The position numbers were made by a program, and so were the translations under genes. Under the pieces are notes generated by a model, which did not search any database, was not told where the DNA came from, and saw only the letters and a program-made list of their open reading frames with translations. From Bacteroidales bacterium (GTDB lineage: Bacteria; Bacteroidota; Bacteroidia; Bacteroidales; GCA-2711565): a stretch of DNA of 42,507 nucleotides. The stretch is from positions 1 to 42,507 of the forward strand of contig JANQLW010000066.1 of the NCBI GenBank assembly GCA_028280405.1, written 5' to 3'. This document shows, piece by piece, positions 17,447 through 25,031 of the stretch (position 1 is its first letter; every line of letters starts with the position of its first letter).

Positions 17447-17646
17447 ACCTGCTACGACTCTGTTACACCGGCACCTGTAATAGTATTCAAACTTAGTCTT
17501 ACCCAGCAATTGAATTAATCAGGAGTTCTTAAATACTCCCTATTTACTGCAGTCGTATACGAAATATGGTATGCTAAAAGACAAATAGTTCATCTCATTA
17601 TTGCTAATAAAGGAACATAAATGAACCAATATAAATAAATATAAAC

Positions 17647-17675
17647 GTCGACAAATTAGCCAACTAATCGTCGAC
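17647..17675. promoter_or_regulatory. Inverted repeat upstream of the first FG-GAP gene
   Basis: GTCGAC (17647-17652) and GTCGAC (17670-17675) flank ATTAG-CCAA-CTAAT, making a two-part stem just 15 bases before the ATG at 17691. It could be an operator or a 5' UTR hairpin over the ribosome-binding region. No TAnnTTTG element was found nearby. Confidence 0.45.
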
Positions 17676-17690
17676 ACAAAAACAATTAAA

Positions 17691-18977
17691 ATGAAAACAA
17701 TAAAGAAAAAACAGTTTTTAATAATGATACTGGCTTTAGGTATCACAACCTTTAGCTATACCCAACAAATGGGAGAACTTAAGCACATTAAAGCAAATAA
17801 CAAAATAATTGATTGCAGTCCGCCTTATGCAGCTCCTTGTATTTACGATTATGATAAGGATAGCTTGGATGATTTGATTATCGGAACTTTCTCGGGAAAA
17901 TTTCGATTTTACAAAAATACAGGAACAAAGAACAAGCCCCGGTACTTTGATTTTTCTTTTATACGTGCTGCTGGCAAAGATGCCAAAGTACCCAATGGAT
18001 GATGCACGGCTGCGAGTCCACAGTTTGTGGACCTTAATGGTGATGGAAATATAGACCTACTAACTGCAGCAATTTCTGGCTTGAGTTATATTTTTTACGG
18101 AAATGAAGATGGCACTTTTAATAACGCCATTGTATTAAAAGACAAGTCCGGTACTGCTATTAACTTAGGGCACCATAATGCATTGGATGGAAAAGGAATA
18201 ATTATTAATGGGACCAATTATGTACAAAATGATTTTGTAAAAGCTCATGACTGGGATAATGACGGGGACCTTGATTTATTATTAAGTATAGGGAAATTCA
18301 CAAATATGGTGGGAGAAATCGGAGTGACAGAAGTCAAAAGGGTATTCGGTGTAAAACTTCGTATCAATGAGGGAAGTAAAACCAATCCTGTATTTGGAAC
18401 GGAAAATATAGATGTGGTTCCTGCACATTTTGCCGATGCGATTGTAGATTGGGATGGGGACGGTTTATGGGATATTGTAGGTGGCTCAAAATTTGGCGGG
18501 GTTTATTTCTATAAAAATAAAGGAAGATTGGGAAGCCCTTCTTTTGGGAAAGCAGTATGCCTGATCAAACCTTCTGAATTTGTAGATAAGATAAAAGGAG
18601 ATCGATGCGGAATAACCCAGTTAACGGTTGCCGATTATAATAATGATGGAAAATTAGATTTAATCATTGGAGCCAGAGTTAACATTAATAAAACAGACTC
18701 TAAGTTTACAAAAGCAGAGCTTAAAGAAATGGATGATATCCATGAAAAATTCATAAAATACGGGTGTGAGCACATGGCTTATTTCGTAAAATACTTTAAA
18801 AAATGTAATGGAAATACAAAAGGGTGGGAAGGTATGAGAGAAACTAATAAGCTCCGGGAAAACGACAAAGATTACATTAAGCTTGAAAAAAAATATAGTA
18901 AAATAAGAAAGAAACTTGCGAATTTCAATTCGGGGCGAGAAAGCCATGGCTATGTATGGGTAAGCCTGAGAGAATAA
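17691..18977 (+). CDS. Secreted FG-GAP/VCBS-repeat protein with in-frame TGA at codon 104; candidate selenoprotein
   Basis: Read through the TGA at 18000-18002, this is one open frame of 428 residues with a signal peptide (ending about residue 25, TTFSYTQQ). It has five DxDxDG-type calcium-loop repeats typical of FG-GAP/VCBS beta-propellers: DYDKDSLDD (degenerate), DLNGDGNID, DWDNDGDLD, DWDGDGLWD and DYNNDGKLD. The TGA is followed at once by Cys105, giving a Sec-Cys pair if selenocysteine is inserted; Cys42 and Cys50 lie upstream. A SECIS-like hairpin (18016-18032) begins 13 bases after the TGA. The next in-frame start (GTG 18027) would make a fragment without a signal peptide and cut inside a repeat, so two separate genes are unlikely. 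The paralog at 19037 has the same layout. A nonsense-mutated gene is the alternative. Its substrate is unknown, and redox chemistry at the U-C pair is inferred. Confidence 0.75.
18000..18032 (+). other. Candidate selenocysteine codon and SECIS hairpin, copy 1
   Basis: TGA (18000-18002) is followed by 13 bases, then stem GTCCACA (18016-18022), loop GTT (18023-18025) and stem TGTGGAC (18026-18032), a perfect 7-bp stem. The loop begins 21 nt after the TGA, with G as its first base. This fits the bacterial SECIS model (apical loop 16-37 nt from UGA with a G in the first two loop positions), as I recall it. The selC, selA, selB and selD genes are not in the window. Confidence 0.65.
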
Positions 18978-19036
18978 TCCTCCAAAAAACAAATAAAGGG
19001 AATATTAATAAGCAGTTCATTAAAAATATAACATAT

Positions 19037-20323
19037 ATGAAAACAATAAATAAAAAATATCTTTTAACAATAGTACTGGCCATAGCTATTACCGCTTTTG
19101 GCCATGGCCAGAAAATGGGAAAACTGACAAAAATAAAGCATAGTTTCAAACCAATAGATCTCCCTGATTGTCATGCAGCCCCCTGTATTTACGATTATGA
19201 CGGGGATGGTCTGGATGATTTGATCGTTGGTACTTTATGGGGTAAATTCCGATTTTATAATAATATAGGAACAAAGAACAGGCCCCGTTATAAAGATTTC
19301 TCATTTATCCGTGTCGGGGGCAAAGATGCCCGTGTAGATAATTGGTGATGTACAGGTGCCAGTCCACAGTTTGTGGATTTAAACGGAGATGGGAATATAG
19401 ATATGCTGTCTGCAGCCTACAATGGTTTATGTTACATTATGTACGGAAATGATGACGGCAGTTTAAATGATACCATAACATTAAAAGATAAGGCCGGAGA
19501 CCCTATTAATTTAGGGCAATACGTAATTACAGTGAACAACAGGCCTAAAACGATCCTGAAAGGCGATGATAGGTTATGGGGGCATTTTGTTAAAGCTCAT
19601 GATTGGGACAATGATGGTGATCTGGATTTGATAATGAGTGCCCGGGGAACAGCCTGGGGGCCAAAAGGTGATGTCGGGTATAAAAAAATAACGGGTATGG
19701 GAGTTAAACTTCGCATCAATCAAGGCTCCAATACCAATCCTGTTTTTGTCACAGAGAACATCAATGTGGTGCCTGCCCATTATGCCGATGCTCTTGTTGA
19801 TTGGGACGGAGATGGATTATGGGACATTGTGGGTGGTTCTTTAATGGGAGGTGTTTACTTCTATAAAAACCTGGGAGAACCGGGAAAACCAAAATTTGGT
19901 GAAGCTAAATGTCTGATAGAACCCTCTGAATTTGTAGATAAAGATAAAGGTGGCCAATGCGGGATAACCCAGATAACAGTTGCTGATTATAACAATGATG
20001 GGAAACTGGATTTAATAATTGGAAATAACAACCTGATTTACAAAAAAGTTCCTGATTATACGGATGAAGAAATCAAAGAAAGGGAAGAAATCCAGAAACT
20101 TCAGGCAGAATGTCAATATATGGGTAAAGTAATCCGTGATAAATATCAGATAAAATATAAAGGGAAGAACATAGAAGAAATGAACAAAGCGATGATGAAA
20201 GATAAAGACTACCTTAAAAATAGGAAGAGATGGGAGGAATTTAGCAAAAAATCAGCAAGATTAAGGGAACTTACACCCGAGGTTATTCCTTATGGCTTTA
20301 TATGGGTAAGTCTAAGAGAATAA
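19037..20323 (+). CDS. Secreted FG-GAP/VCBS-repeat protein, second copy, with in-frame TGA at codon 104; candidate selenoprotein
   Basis: This tandem paralog starts 59 bases after the first and is probably co-transcribed. Read through TGA 19346-19348 it is again exactly 428 residues. ATG 19037 starts a clear signal peptide (MKTINKKYLLTIVLAIAITA..GHGQ), whereas an upstream in-frame ATG at 18956 overlaps the previous gene. All five DxDxDG repeats are canonical here. Cys45 and Cys50 precede the site, Cys105 follows the TGA, and later Cys residues (in AKCLIEPSEF and QCGITQ) match copy 1. A hydrophilic, charged segment (about 335-410) precedes the C-terminal GFIWVSLRE, parallel to GYVWVSLRE in copy 1. 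The two proteins differ at many positions, yet both keep the TGA, the Cys and the hairpin, which favours selected recoding over decay. Confidence 0.75.
19346..19378 (+). other. Candidate selenocysteine codon and SECIS hairpin, copy 2
   Basis: TGA (19346-19348) is followed by stem GTCCACA (19362-19368), loop GTT (19369-19371) and TGTGGAT (19372-19378), with a G-U pair at the base where copy 1 has G-C. A further A-T pair (19361/19379) extends it to 8 bp. The TGA-to-loop distance is the same as in copy 1. The base-pair-preserving GAC to GAT difference is compatible with RNA-level constraint. Confidence 0.65.
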
Positions 20324-20509
20324 GCTTTAACTGTTATCTTTATTGTAAGGTTCTGATAATCAAGAATGTGACTATACTCCTGAATCCTTCGGAGAGTTTA
20401 CAAAAATGATAAAGAAATAAATTAATACTGCAATCAAAGCTTAATAAATCAGCACCATTACCCAAACAATCGTAAATAAATAAATTTTTAATCTAAAACT
20501 ATAAAGTGT

Positions 20510-21198
20510 ATGATGAAAGATTCCTTAGTTAGAGTGGAAAACTTATCGCACCGATACAGCATTCAGTGGGCTGTGAAAGATATAAGTTTTGAAATTCCTG
20601 AAAATGGAATTTATGGTTTACTGGGTTCGAATGGTGCCGGTAAATCTACAACCATGAACATTATGAGTGGGGTTTTAAGACAAACTCAGGGTAATGTTTA
20701 TATTAAAGGTATAAATACTTCAAAAGATCCGATAGAAGCCAAAAAATTAATTGGTTTTCTTCCTCAAAAACCACCATTATATACAGATACCACGGTTGAA
20801 GAATATCTGACCAATTGTGCCCAGTTGAGGAAAATAGAATCCAAAGATTTAAAAGCAACAGTGGAAGAAGTAATGCAAAAATGTTCGATTACGCATTTTA
20901 GAAAACGTTTGATAAAAAACCTTTCGGGAGGCTATCAACAACGTGTTGGTATTGCCCAGGCAATTATCCACAAACCAGCCTTTTAAATGGAAGTGATGAT
21001 GTAACGATAAAATTATATTGTCTTACAGGTGGTCCCTATAGATATTTACTGGATAAAGAAGGTAAAATTATTGCTCAAAAGATAGGATCTGAGAAACTTG
21101 AAAAAAAAATTGGAAGAATTGTTGAATTAGCATTGATACTGGTTCTGACAAAGGTCAAACTCTTTCAGATCCTATACTTTTTATGTATTAAACAATAA
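20510..21198 (+). pseudogene. Chimeric remnant: truncated ABC-transporter ATPase joined to a TlpA-like thioredoxin tail
   Basis: The first 158 codons (20510-20986) encode the front of an ABC-2-type ATPase: Walker A GSNGAGKST near residues 43-51, the Q-loop FLPQKPPLYTD, and signature LSGGYQQRVGIAQAIIHKP. The frame then ends with TAA at 20984-20986, just where Walker B (LDEP) should follow, so ATP hydrolysis is not possible. In another frame, bases 20983 to about 21125 read like the end of a TlpA/AhpC-type thioredoxin (PYRYLLDKEGKIIAQKIGSE). A third frame continues with GSDKGQTLSDPILFMY and a TAA near 21190. This is the scar of a deletion or recombination that joined two genes, with a further frameshift. 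The lost thioredoxin would fit the redox theme of the neighbours. Confidence 0.7.
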
Positions 21199-21216
21199 CT
21201 AATTAAATTATAAAAA

Positions 21217-21756
21217 ATGAAAAGATACCTTACACTATTATTAATCGCAATATTGTTAAAAGGTTTTGGAGCTTTTGCCCAAAAACCCAATAAACAACTT
21301 AAAACCATCCCTTCAGATGGAGATGCCCAATTACAAGTAAAAATGTTTACGGACCATAGCTCTGTAAAAGCAGGTGAAACCTTTAAGCTCGGATTTTATT
21401 TTGATCTGACAATGAGGTGGCACACATATCCTCCGGCTAGTGAAGGAAGTATGCCTACAGTGATTAAACTAAATTTGCCCAAAGGCTTTAAAGTTATCAA
21501 AGAAGATTGGCCAAAGCCAAACCTGGTCTCCGGTAAAATGGCCGGAATTATGGAAGAAGCGTATGATGAAGATTTCTTTGTGGTTTATACCATCCAGTCT
21601 CCAACAGATGATATAGGGAAACAAAAGATTTCAGCCAGCCTGGAATGGCAATGTTGTGATCCTTCAATATGCATATTGGGAGGAGCCAAACTGGAAACAT
21701 CATTTATTATGGGAAAACAAAAGAAGAAAAATAAACTTTATAAGTATGTGAATTAA
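21217..21756 (+). CDS. Secreted DsbD-alpha-like (DsbC_N/DsbD N-terminal) domain protein
   Basis: This 179-residue protein has a signal peptide (MKRYLTLLLIAILL...AFAQ) and one immunoglobulin-like domain resembling the periplasmic N-terminal domain of DsbD. Features are MRWHTYPPASEGSMPTVIKLNLP, VVYTIQSP, and the Cys-bearing loop EWQCCDPSICILGG, where full DsbD keeps a redox pair. It lacks the membrane core and C-terminal thioredoxin of DsbD, so it would have to receive electrons from a separate partner. It lies just after the thioredoxin remnant and the two FG-GAP genes, suggesting a periplasmic thiol or selenol redox set. The adjacent Cys-Cys plus a third Cys is unusual, as DsbD-alpha normally uses two separated Cys. 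Confidence 0.75.
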   Translation: MKRYLTLLLIAILLKGFGAFAQKPNKQLKTIPSDGDAQLQVKMFTDHSSVKAGETFKLGFYFDLTMRWHTYPPASEGSMPTVIKLNLPKGFKVIKEDWPKPNLVSGKMAGIMEEAYDEDFFVVYTIQSPTDDIGKQKISASLEWQCCDPSICILGGAKLETSFIMGKQKKKNKLYKYVN

Positions 21757-22045
21757 ATGATGAATATAAAGCGGGAAGCCATCCTCAACGTTGGTTAAAA
21801 TTCAATAGCATCAGGCAGTTCTCCTTATGAGGTGACCCCGTTTCAGCTGAGGCTCCCCCTCAGTCGACTATATCTAGGAAGGCTTTGCCTGCCTATAAAA
21901 AATATTTTTAACAATTGAACTATAGAACCTGCCTGCTGACGGCAGCAGGCAATCAAACAATATAACAGTTGAACAATATCAAATAATAATAAAATTTCTC
22001 ATAATTAAAATTGATTTCAGCCTGTGGCAGGCAGGCATATTTTAC

Positions 22046-22112
22046 CCCGGAATTAACTTAAGCAGGTTTGTACCAGCAGAACTCTTATCTAAGGAAATTC
22101 CGGGTTTTTTTT
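22046..22112 (+). terminator. Rho-independent terminator, possibly a small RNA
   Basis: Arms CCCGGAATT (22046-22054) and AATTCCGGG (22096-22104) are followed by eight T. The 41-base loop is large and has room for its own structure (CTTA / TAAG words), so this may be the end of a short RNA rather than a simple terminator. It lies 290 bases after the DsbD-alpha-like gene. Confidence 0.7.
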
Positions 22113-22131
22113 AGTATTATGAACTACAAAA

Positions 22132-22224
22132 GGGAAGCCATCTCATGGCTGCCAAGTTAAGAGGTTTTATTTAGGATCATCATAGGGATGAGTTTTCCTT
22201 TTGGGATTTTGAGGATGGTTTCCC
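22132..22224. repeat. Diverged MITE-like element (GGGAAGCCATC ends)
   Basis: Ends GGGAAGCCATC (22132-22142) and GATGGTTTCCC (22214-22224) are inverted repeats with one mismatch, resembling the GGGAAGCAATCCT family. Its interior holds TTAGGATCATCATAGG, which recurs beside copy C near 42450, followed in both places by a TTTCCTTT-type tract. Confidence 0.65.
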
Positions 22225-22239
22225 ATTCTCCTACGTAGG

Positions 22240-22277
22240 TAAAATGAGGTGACACCTTAAGGTGTCACCTCATTTTA
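22240..22277. terminator. 38-bp perfect palindrome at the flavodoxin stop
   Basis: Each 19-base half begins TAAAATGAGGTGACACCTT and is followed directly by its exact reverse complement. It includes the flavodoxin stop codon (22275-22277). With A/T runs at both ends it can act as a bidirectional intrinsic terminator for the minus-strand flavodoxin gene and for plus-strand read-through. Confidence 0.7.
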
Positions 22278-22778
22278 TTTAAATTCTTTTTTTAATTGCT
22301 CTACCCATCGAATAATTTGAGTATCCATTAATTTTGGCTCATTATCGTAATCAATGGCTAAGCCAACAAATTCCTTATTCTCTACAGCCATTGATTGCCT
22401 GTGTCTATACCCTTCAGTTGAACATCTACCAACAATTTTTGCTTTTTTACTAAGTACTTTATACAGCTTTCCCATGCCATCAACAAAGCTGTCGGCATAA
22501 ACCTCTTGATCGCCTAAACCATACAAGGCTACTTTTTTATGCTCAAAATCTACTTTCTTTAAAGAGGATTCAAATTCCTCCCAGTCATCTTGCATATCAC
22601 CAATACCCCAGGTTGAGGTACCCAATATCAAATATTTATATTGATTAATATCTTCAATTTCAACAGAGTCAATATTATGTACATCTGCATTTTCTTCACC
22701 AAATAAAGCCTGTAATTTGTCGGCTACCAATTCAGTGTTTCCTGTGGATGAACCATAAAAGATTCCAATATTCTTCAT
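22275..22778 (-). CDS. fldA: Long-chain flavodoxin
   Basis: This 167-residue cytoplasmic FMN protein shows the phosphate-binding loop GSSTGNT (9-15), a YLILGTSTWGIGDMQDDWEEF segment and ALYGLGDQEVYADSF, with the extra strand typical of long-chain flavodoxins. Flavodoxins replace ferredoxin as low-potential electron carriers, usually when iron is scarce. The gene lies directly downstream of a DtxR-family regulator on the same strand. Its own promoter is visible (TATCTTTG, 22806-22813), as is a 15-bp inverted repeat (22822-22836) that could bind that regulator, so iron-controlled expression is a reasonable inference. Confidence 0.93.
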   Translation of the reverse strand: MKNIGIFYGSSTGNTELVADKLQALFGEENADVHNIDSVEIEDINQYKYLILGTSTWGIGDMQDDWEEFESSLKKVDFEHKKVALYGLGDQEVYADSFVDGMGKLYKVLSKKAKIVGRCSTEGYRHRQSMAVENKEFVGLAIDYDNEPKLMDTQIIRWVEQLKKEFK

Positions 22779-22805
22779 TATAAAATTCTTAAATTAAAAT
22801 TAATG

Positions 22806-22813
22806 CAAAGATA
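22806..22813 (-). promoter_or_regulatory. Candidate -7 element (TATCTTTG) of flavodoxin
   Basis: On the minus strand TATCTTTG matches TAnnTTTG and predicts a leader of about 20 bases before the flavodoxin ATG. Confidence 0.5.
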
Positions 22814-22821
22814 ATATTTAT

Positions 22822-22836
22822 TTAGAATGATTCTAA
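22822..22836. promoter_or_regulatory. Candidate metal-regulator operator (TTAGAAT-G-ATTCTAA)
   Basis: A perfect 7-1-7 inverted repeat sits 8 bases upstream of the flavodoxin -7 element, where a bound repressor would block polymerase. Its TTAG...CTAA ends recall DtxR/IdeR-type boxes, and a DtxR-family gene ends only 12 bases away. Confidence 0.55.
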
Positions 22837-22847
22837 TTAATAATTGA

Positions 22848-23513
22848 TTAATCTTCTAACGGCTTAACAAAAATCATGGAAGCAATTTCATTATTTATAA
22901 CGATAGAGGTTTTATCTACCTTGAGCAGTATTGCATTATCCATTTTAAACTTCAGGGCCAATTCTATTTGCTTTCCGACTTTAAAGTCATATTGAACAAA
23001 AAAATTACTGATATCAGAGTTATTGTAATAAAGCCTGAATATTTCATACATCCCCGGTTTACATTTATTAAGAGCAGGATACCCTTGTTCATCCGGCAAC
23101 ATTAAGTTTTCATCCGGAATGGGGTCTCCATGCGGATCATATTTTGGCTGACCAAGATGTATTGCTATCTTTTCAAACAGCTTGTCTGAGCCAGAATGTT
23201 CCAGTAGGTTTGCTTCTCTATGAAGCTCCTCTAAATTTAAATTTAAAGTACGGTGTAAAAAAGCTTCCCATAAACGATGCCGTCTTAAAACTTTTAAGGC
23301 AACCTTTTTCCCAAGCATAGTGAGCTTAATTTCTTTATGCTTTTGATATTTAATAAGCTTTAACTCATTAAGTTTATTGGCCATATCAGTAACTGCTGCA
23401 TTACTGATACGTAATTCCTTTGCAAGATAGGTGCCGCTTACTTTAATATTTCGGTAATTGGCAACATAGATCGTTTTAAGGTATTTTTCTATGGCGGCAC
23501 TGAATTGTTGCAT
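22848..23513 (-). CDS. DtxR/MntR-family metal-dependent transcriptional repressor
   Basis: This 221-residue protein has an N-terminal winged helix (about 5-70, with KYLKTIY, GTYLAKELRISNAAVTDMANKL), a dimerisation/metal-binding domain (about 72-140, with RRHRLWEAFL, EANLLEHSGSDKLFEKI and DPHGDPIP) and a C-terminal SH3/FeoA-like domain (about 150-218). Such regulators bind Fe(II) or Mn(II) and repress uptake or metal-sparing genes. Immediately downstream is flavodoxin with a candidate operator, favouring iron. CAAATTTA at 23548-23555 gives a minus-strand TAAATTTG element that may be its promoter. Confidence 0.9.
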   Translation of the reverse strand: MQQFSAAIEKYLKTIYVANYRNIKVSGTYLAKELRISNAAVTDMANKLNELKLIKYQKHKEIKLTMLGKKVALKVLRRHRLWEAFLHRTLNLNLEELHREANLLEHSGSDKLFEKIAIHLGQPKYDPHGDPIPDENLMLPDEQGYPALNKCKPGMYEIFRLYYNNSDISNFFVQYDFKVGKQIELALKFKMDNAILLKVDKTSIVINNEIASMIFVKPLED

Positions 23514-23589
23514 ACTGTGTTTTAATAATGATAGTTAAAGAGATTCTCAAATTTAAGCAATAATTTAAAAATTTAAAATCTTCTATATG

Positions 23590-23597
23590 TATCTTTG
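23590..23597 (+). promoter_or_regulatory. Candidate -7 element (TATCTTTG) upstream of the thioredoxin-like gene
   Basis: TATCTTTG matches TAnnTTTG and lies 20 bases before ATG 23617. It overlaps the region of the upstream in-frame ATG at 23587, which supports the downstream start. Confidence 0.5.
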
Positions 23598-23616
23598 CAT
23601 AATTAATACGAAAAGG

Positions 23617-24126
23617 ATGAAAACAAATATAACTTTGATAATTGTTCTTATAAGCTTTTCAATAAGTTTAAATGCTCAGAAGTTAAATCAAACAATTTTT
23701 GATTCAAAAGCTAAAAGACATATCCTGATTGACAGGTGTGATGAAAAGGGGTTAAATTCGGGTAAGTTTGGGGAAGCTTATAAAAAAAGCTATGATGAAT
23801 ATATAGTTAATGATTCCATTATTAAAGAAATTAAAATTACTCCCGACTTAAATATTACAATGGTAATCGGAACCTGGTGCCACGATTGTCAGGAATTAGT
23901 CCCCCAATTCATGAAAGTACTTCATGCCTTAAATTTTGATAAAAAGAAGTTGACCATCATTGGGATTAGTAGCAGTAAAAAAACGCTTCGTACTTCAATT
24001 AAAGGGATGAATATCCAGAAAGTTCCAACAGTTATTTTTTATAAGCATAAAAAAGAAATTGGACGTATCATAGAATATCCTTTATTTTCATATGAAGAAC
24101 ACATTTCCGATATATTAAGTCAGTAA
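23617..24126 (+). CDS. Secreted thioredoxin-like protein with CHDC motif
   Basis: This 169-residue protein has a signal peptide (ending SLNAQ) and a thioredoxin fold with GTWCHDCQELVPQF as the active site (CxxC) and the cis-Pro segment KVPTVIFY. It should act in the periplasm in thiol-disulfide exchange. ATG 23617 follows an AAAAGG ribosome-binding sequence and a promoter element, so the upstream ATG at 23587 is rejected. It ends 3 bases before panC and is probably co-transcribed with it, although no functional link to pantothenate synthesis is known. Confidence 0.85.
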   Translation: MKTNITLIIVLISFSISLNAQKLNQTIFDSKAKRHILIDRCDEKGLNSGKFGEAYKKSYDEYIVNDSIIKEIKITPDLNITMVIGTWCHDCQELVPQFMKVLHALNFDKKKLTIIGISSSKKTLRTSIKGMNIQKVPTVIFYKHKKEIGRIIEYPLFSYEEHISDILSQ

Positions 24127-24129
24127 AAA

Positions 24130-24972
24130 ATGAAAATCATTAAAACGATTGCAGAAACGCAGTCTTATATAAATGCTCTCAAAGCAGAAAACAAAAGCAT
24201 TGGTTTTGTTCCAACGATGGGGGCATTGCATGAAGGACACCTGGAATTGTTAAAGCGGTCAAAAAAAGAGAACGATATATCCGTATGCAGTATTTTTGTA
24301 AATCCTATTCAGTTTAATAACCCTGAGGATTTAGAGAAGTACCCAAAAACAATGAAGACAGATATTGAGAAGTTGGAATCAGTAGGCTGTGATGTGTTAT
24401 TTGCACCTGAAGTGAATGAAATGTATCCTGATGAAGTTTCCAAAGAGTACGATTTTGGGGGGTTGGACAAAGTAATGGAAGGAAAATTTCGTCCGGGCCA
24501 TTTCAATGGTGTAGCTGTTGTGGTGAAATTATTATTTGATATTGTTCCGGCTCATAATGCTTATTTTGGAGAAAAGGATTTTCAACAACTTGCCATTGTA
24601 AATGAAATGGTAAGGCAGGAAAAAATAGATATCAGCATAAGACCTTGCCCCATTATCAGAGAAAAAAGCGGCCTGGCAATGAGTTCTCGCAATGCAAGAT
24701 TAACTGATAAAGAGCTGGCAATTGCTCCTCTGATTTATCATACACTATTTGCCGTAAAAAATAAAATTCATGAACTATCAGTTGCAGAATTAAAAAAATG
24801 GGCCATCAATGAACTTCATCAGGTTGAGGGAATGGAAGTCGAATATTTTGAAATAGTAGATACTGTGAAGCTCCAGCCGGTAAATAGTATTCATGAAGTT
24901 GAACACACAGTAGCATGTGTTGCAGCATTTTTAGGTAAAGTGCGATTGATTGATAATATCAGGCTCTCTTAA
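24130..24972 (+). CDS. panC: Pantoate--beta-alanine ligase (pantothenate synthetase)
   Basis: This 280-residue enzyme condenses pantoate and beta-alanine with ATP to make pantothenate, the precursor of coenzyme A. Visible motifs are VPTMGALHEGHLEL (the HIGH-like motif, HEGH 34-37), SIFVNPIQF, GKFRPGHFNGVAVVVKLLF, NAYFGEKDFQQL and the ATP-loop SGLAMSSRN. The length matches the family. The next gene makes beta-alanine. Confidence 0.97.
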   Translation: MKIIKTIAETQSYINALKAENKSIGFVPTMGALHEGHLELLKRSKKENDISVCSIFVNPIQFNNPEDLEKYPKTMKTDIEKLESVGCDVLFAPEVNEMYPDEVSKEYDFGGLDKVMEGKFRPGHFNGVAVVVKLLFDIVPAHNAYFGEKDFQQLAIVNEMVRQEKIDISIRPCPIIREKSGLAMSSRNARLTDKELAIAPLIYHTLFAVKNKIHELSVAELKKWAINELHQVEGMEVEYFEIVDTVKLQPVNSIHEVEHTVACVAAFLGKVRLIDNIRLS

Positions 24973-25016
24973 AATTATTTATGAATTTAATCTTTACTTT
25001 CTGTTATATATTTTTA

Positions 25017-25024
25017 TAATTTTG
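25017..25024 (+). promoter_or_regulatory. Candidate -7 element (TAATTTTG) of panD
   Basis: TAATTTTG matches TAnnTTTG and lies 7 bases before the panD ATG, predicting an almost leaderless panD transcript. Confidence 0.35.
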
Positions 25025-25031
25025 CAGCATC

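Larger units (their letters stand above)
21757..22239. other. Intergenic region rich in palindromes
   Basis: No gene is seen. It contains a lone GGGAAGCCATCCT half-element (21773-21785), small hairpins CTGAGG/CCTCAG (around 21848) and GCCTGCTG/CAGCAGGC (21931-21950), a strong terminator (22046-22112), a diverged MITE relative (22132-22224), and the palindrome CCTACGTAGG (22230-22239). It looks like a landing zone for repeats between two converging transcription units. Confidence 0.6.

Noticed and set aside
17540..17746. 68-codon minus-strand ORF before the first FG-GAP gene
   Set aside because: It overlaps the real signal-peptide region on the other strand and has a low-complexity hydrophobic translation typical of AT-rich DNA.
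18027..18977. Second half of the first FG-GAP gene as a separate gene starting at GTG
   Set aside because: It would start inside a calcium-loop repeat, lack the signal peptide, and its start lies within the hairpin stem; the same frame is open back to the TGA.
17998..19351. TGA at codon 104 as tryptophan (altered genetic code)
   Set aside because: Other genes in the window end with TGA at natural ends and use TGG for Trp, and the codon before the TGA in copy 2 is itself TGG.
20510..20986. Functional short ABC ATPase
   Set aside because: It lacks Walker B, the D-loop and the switch His, all needed for ATP hydrolysis, and thioredoxin-like sequence follows out of frame.
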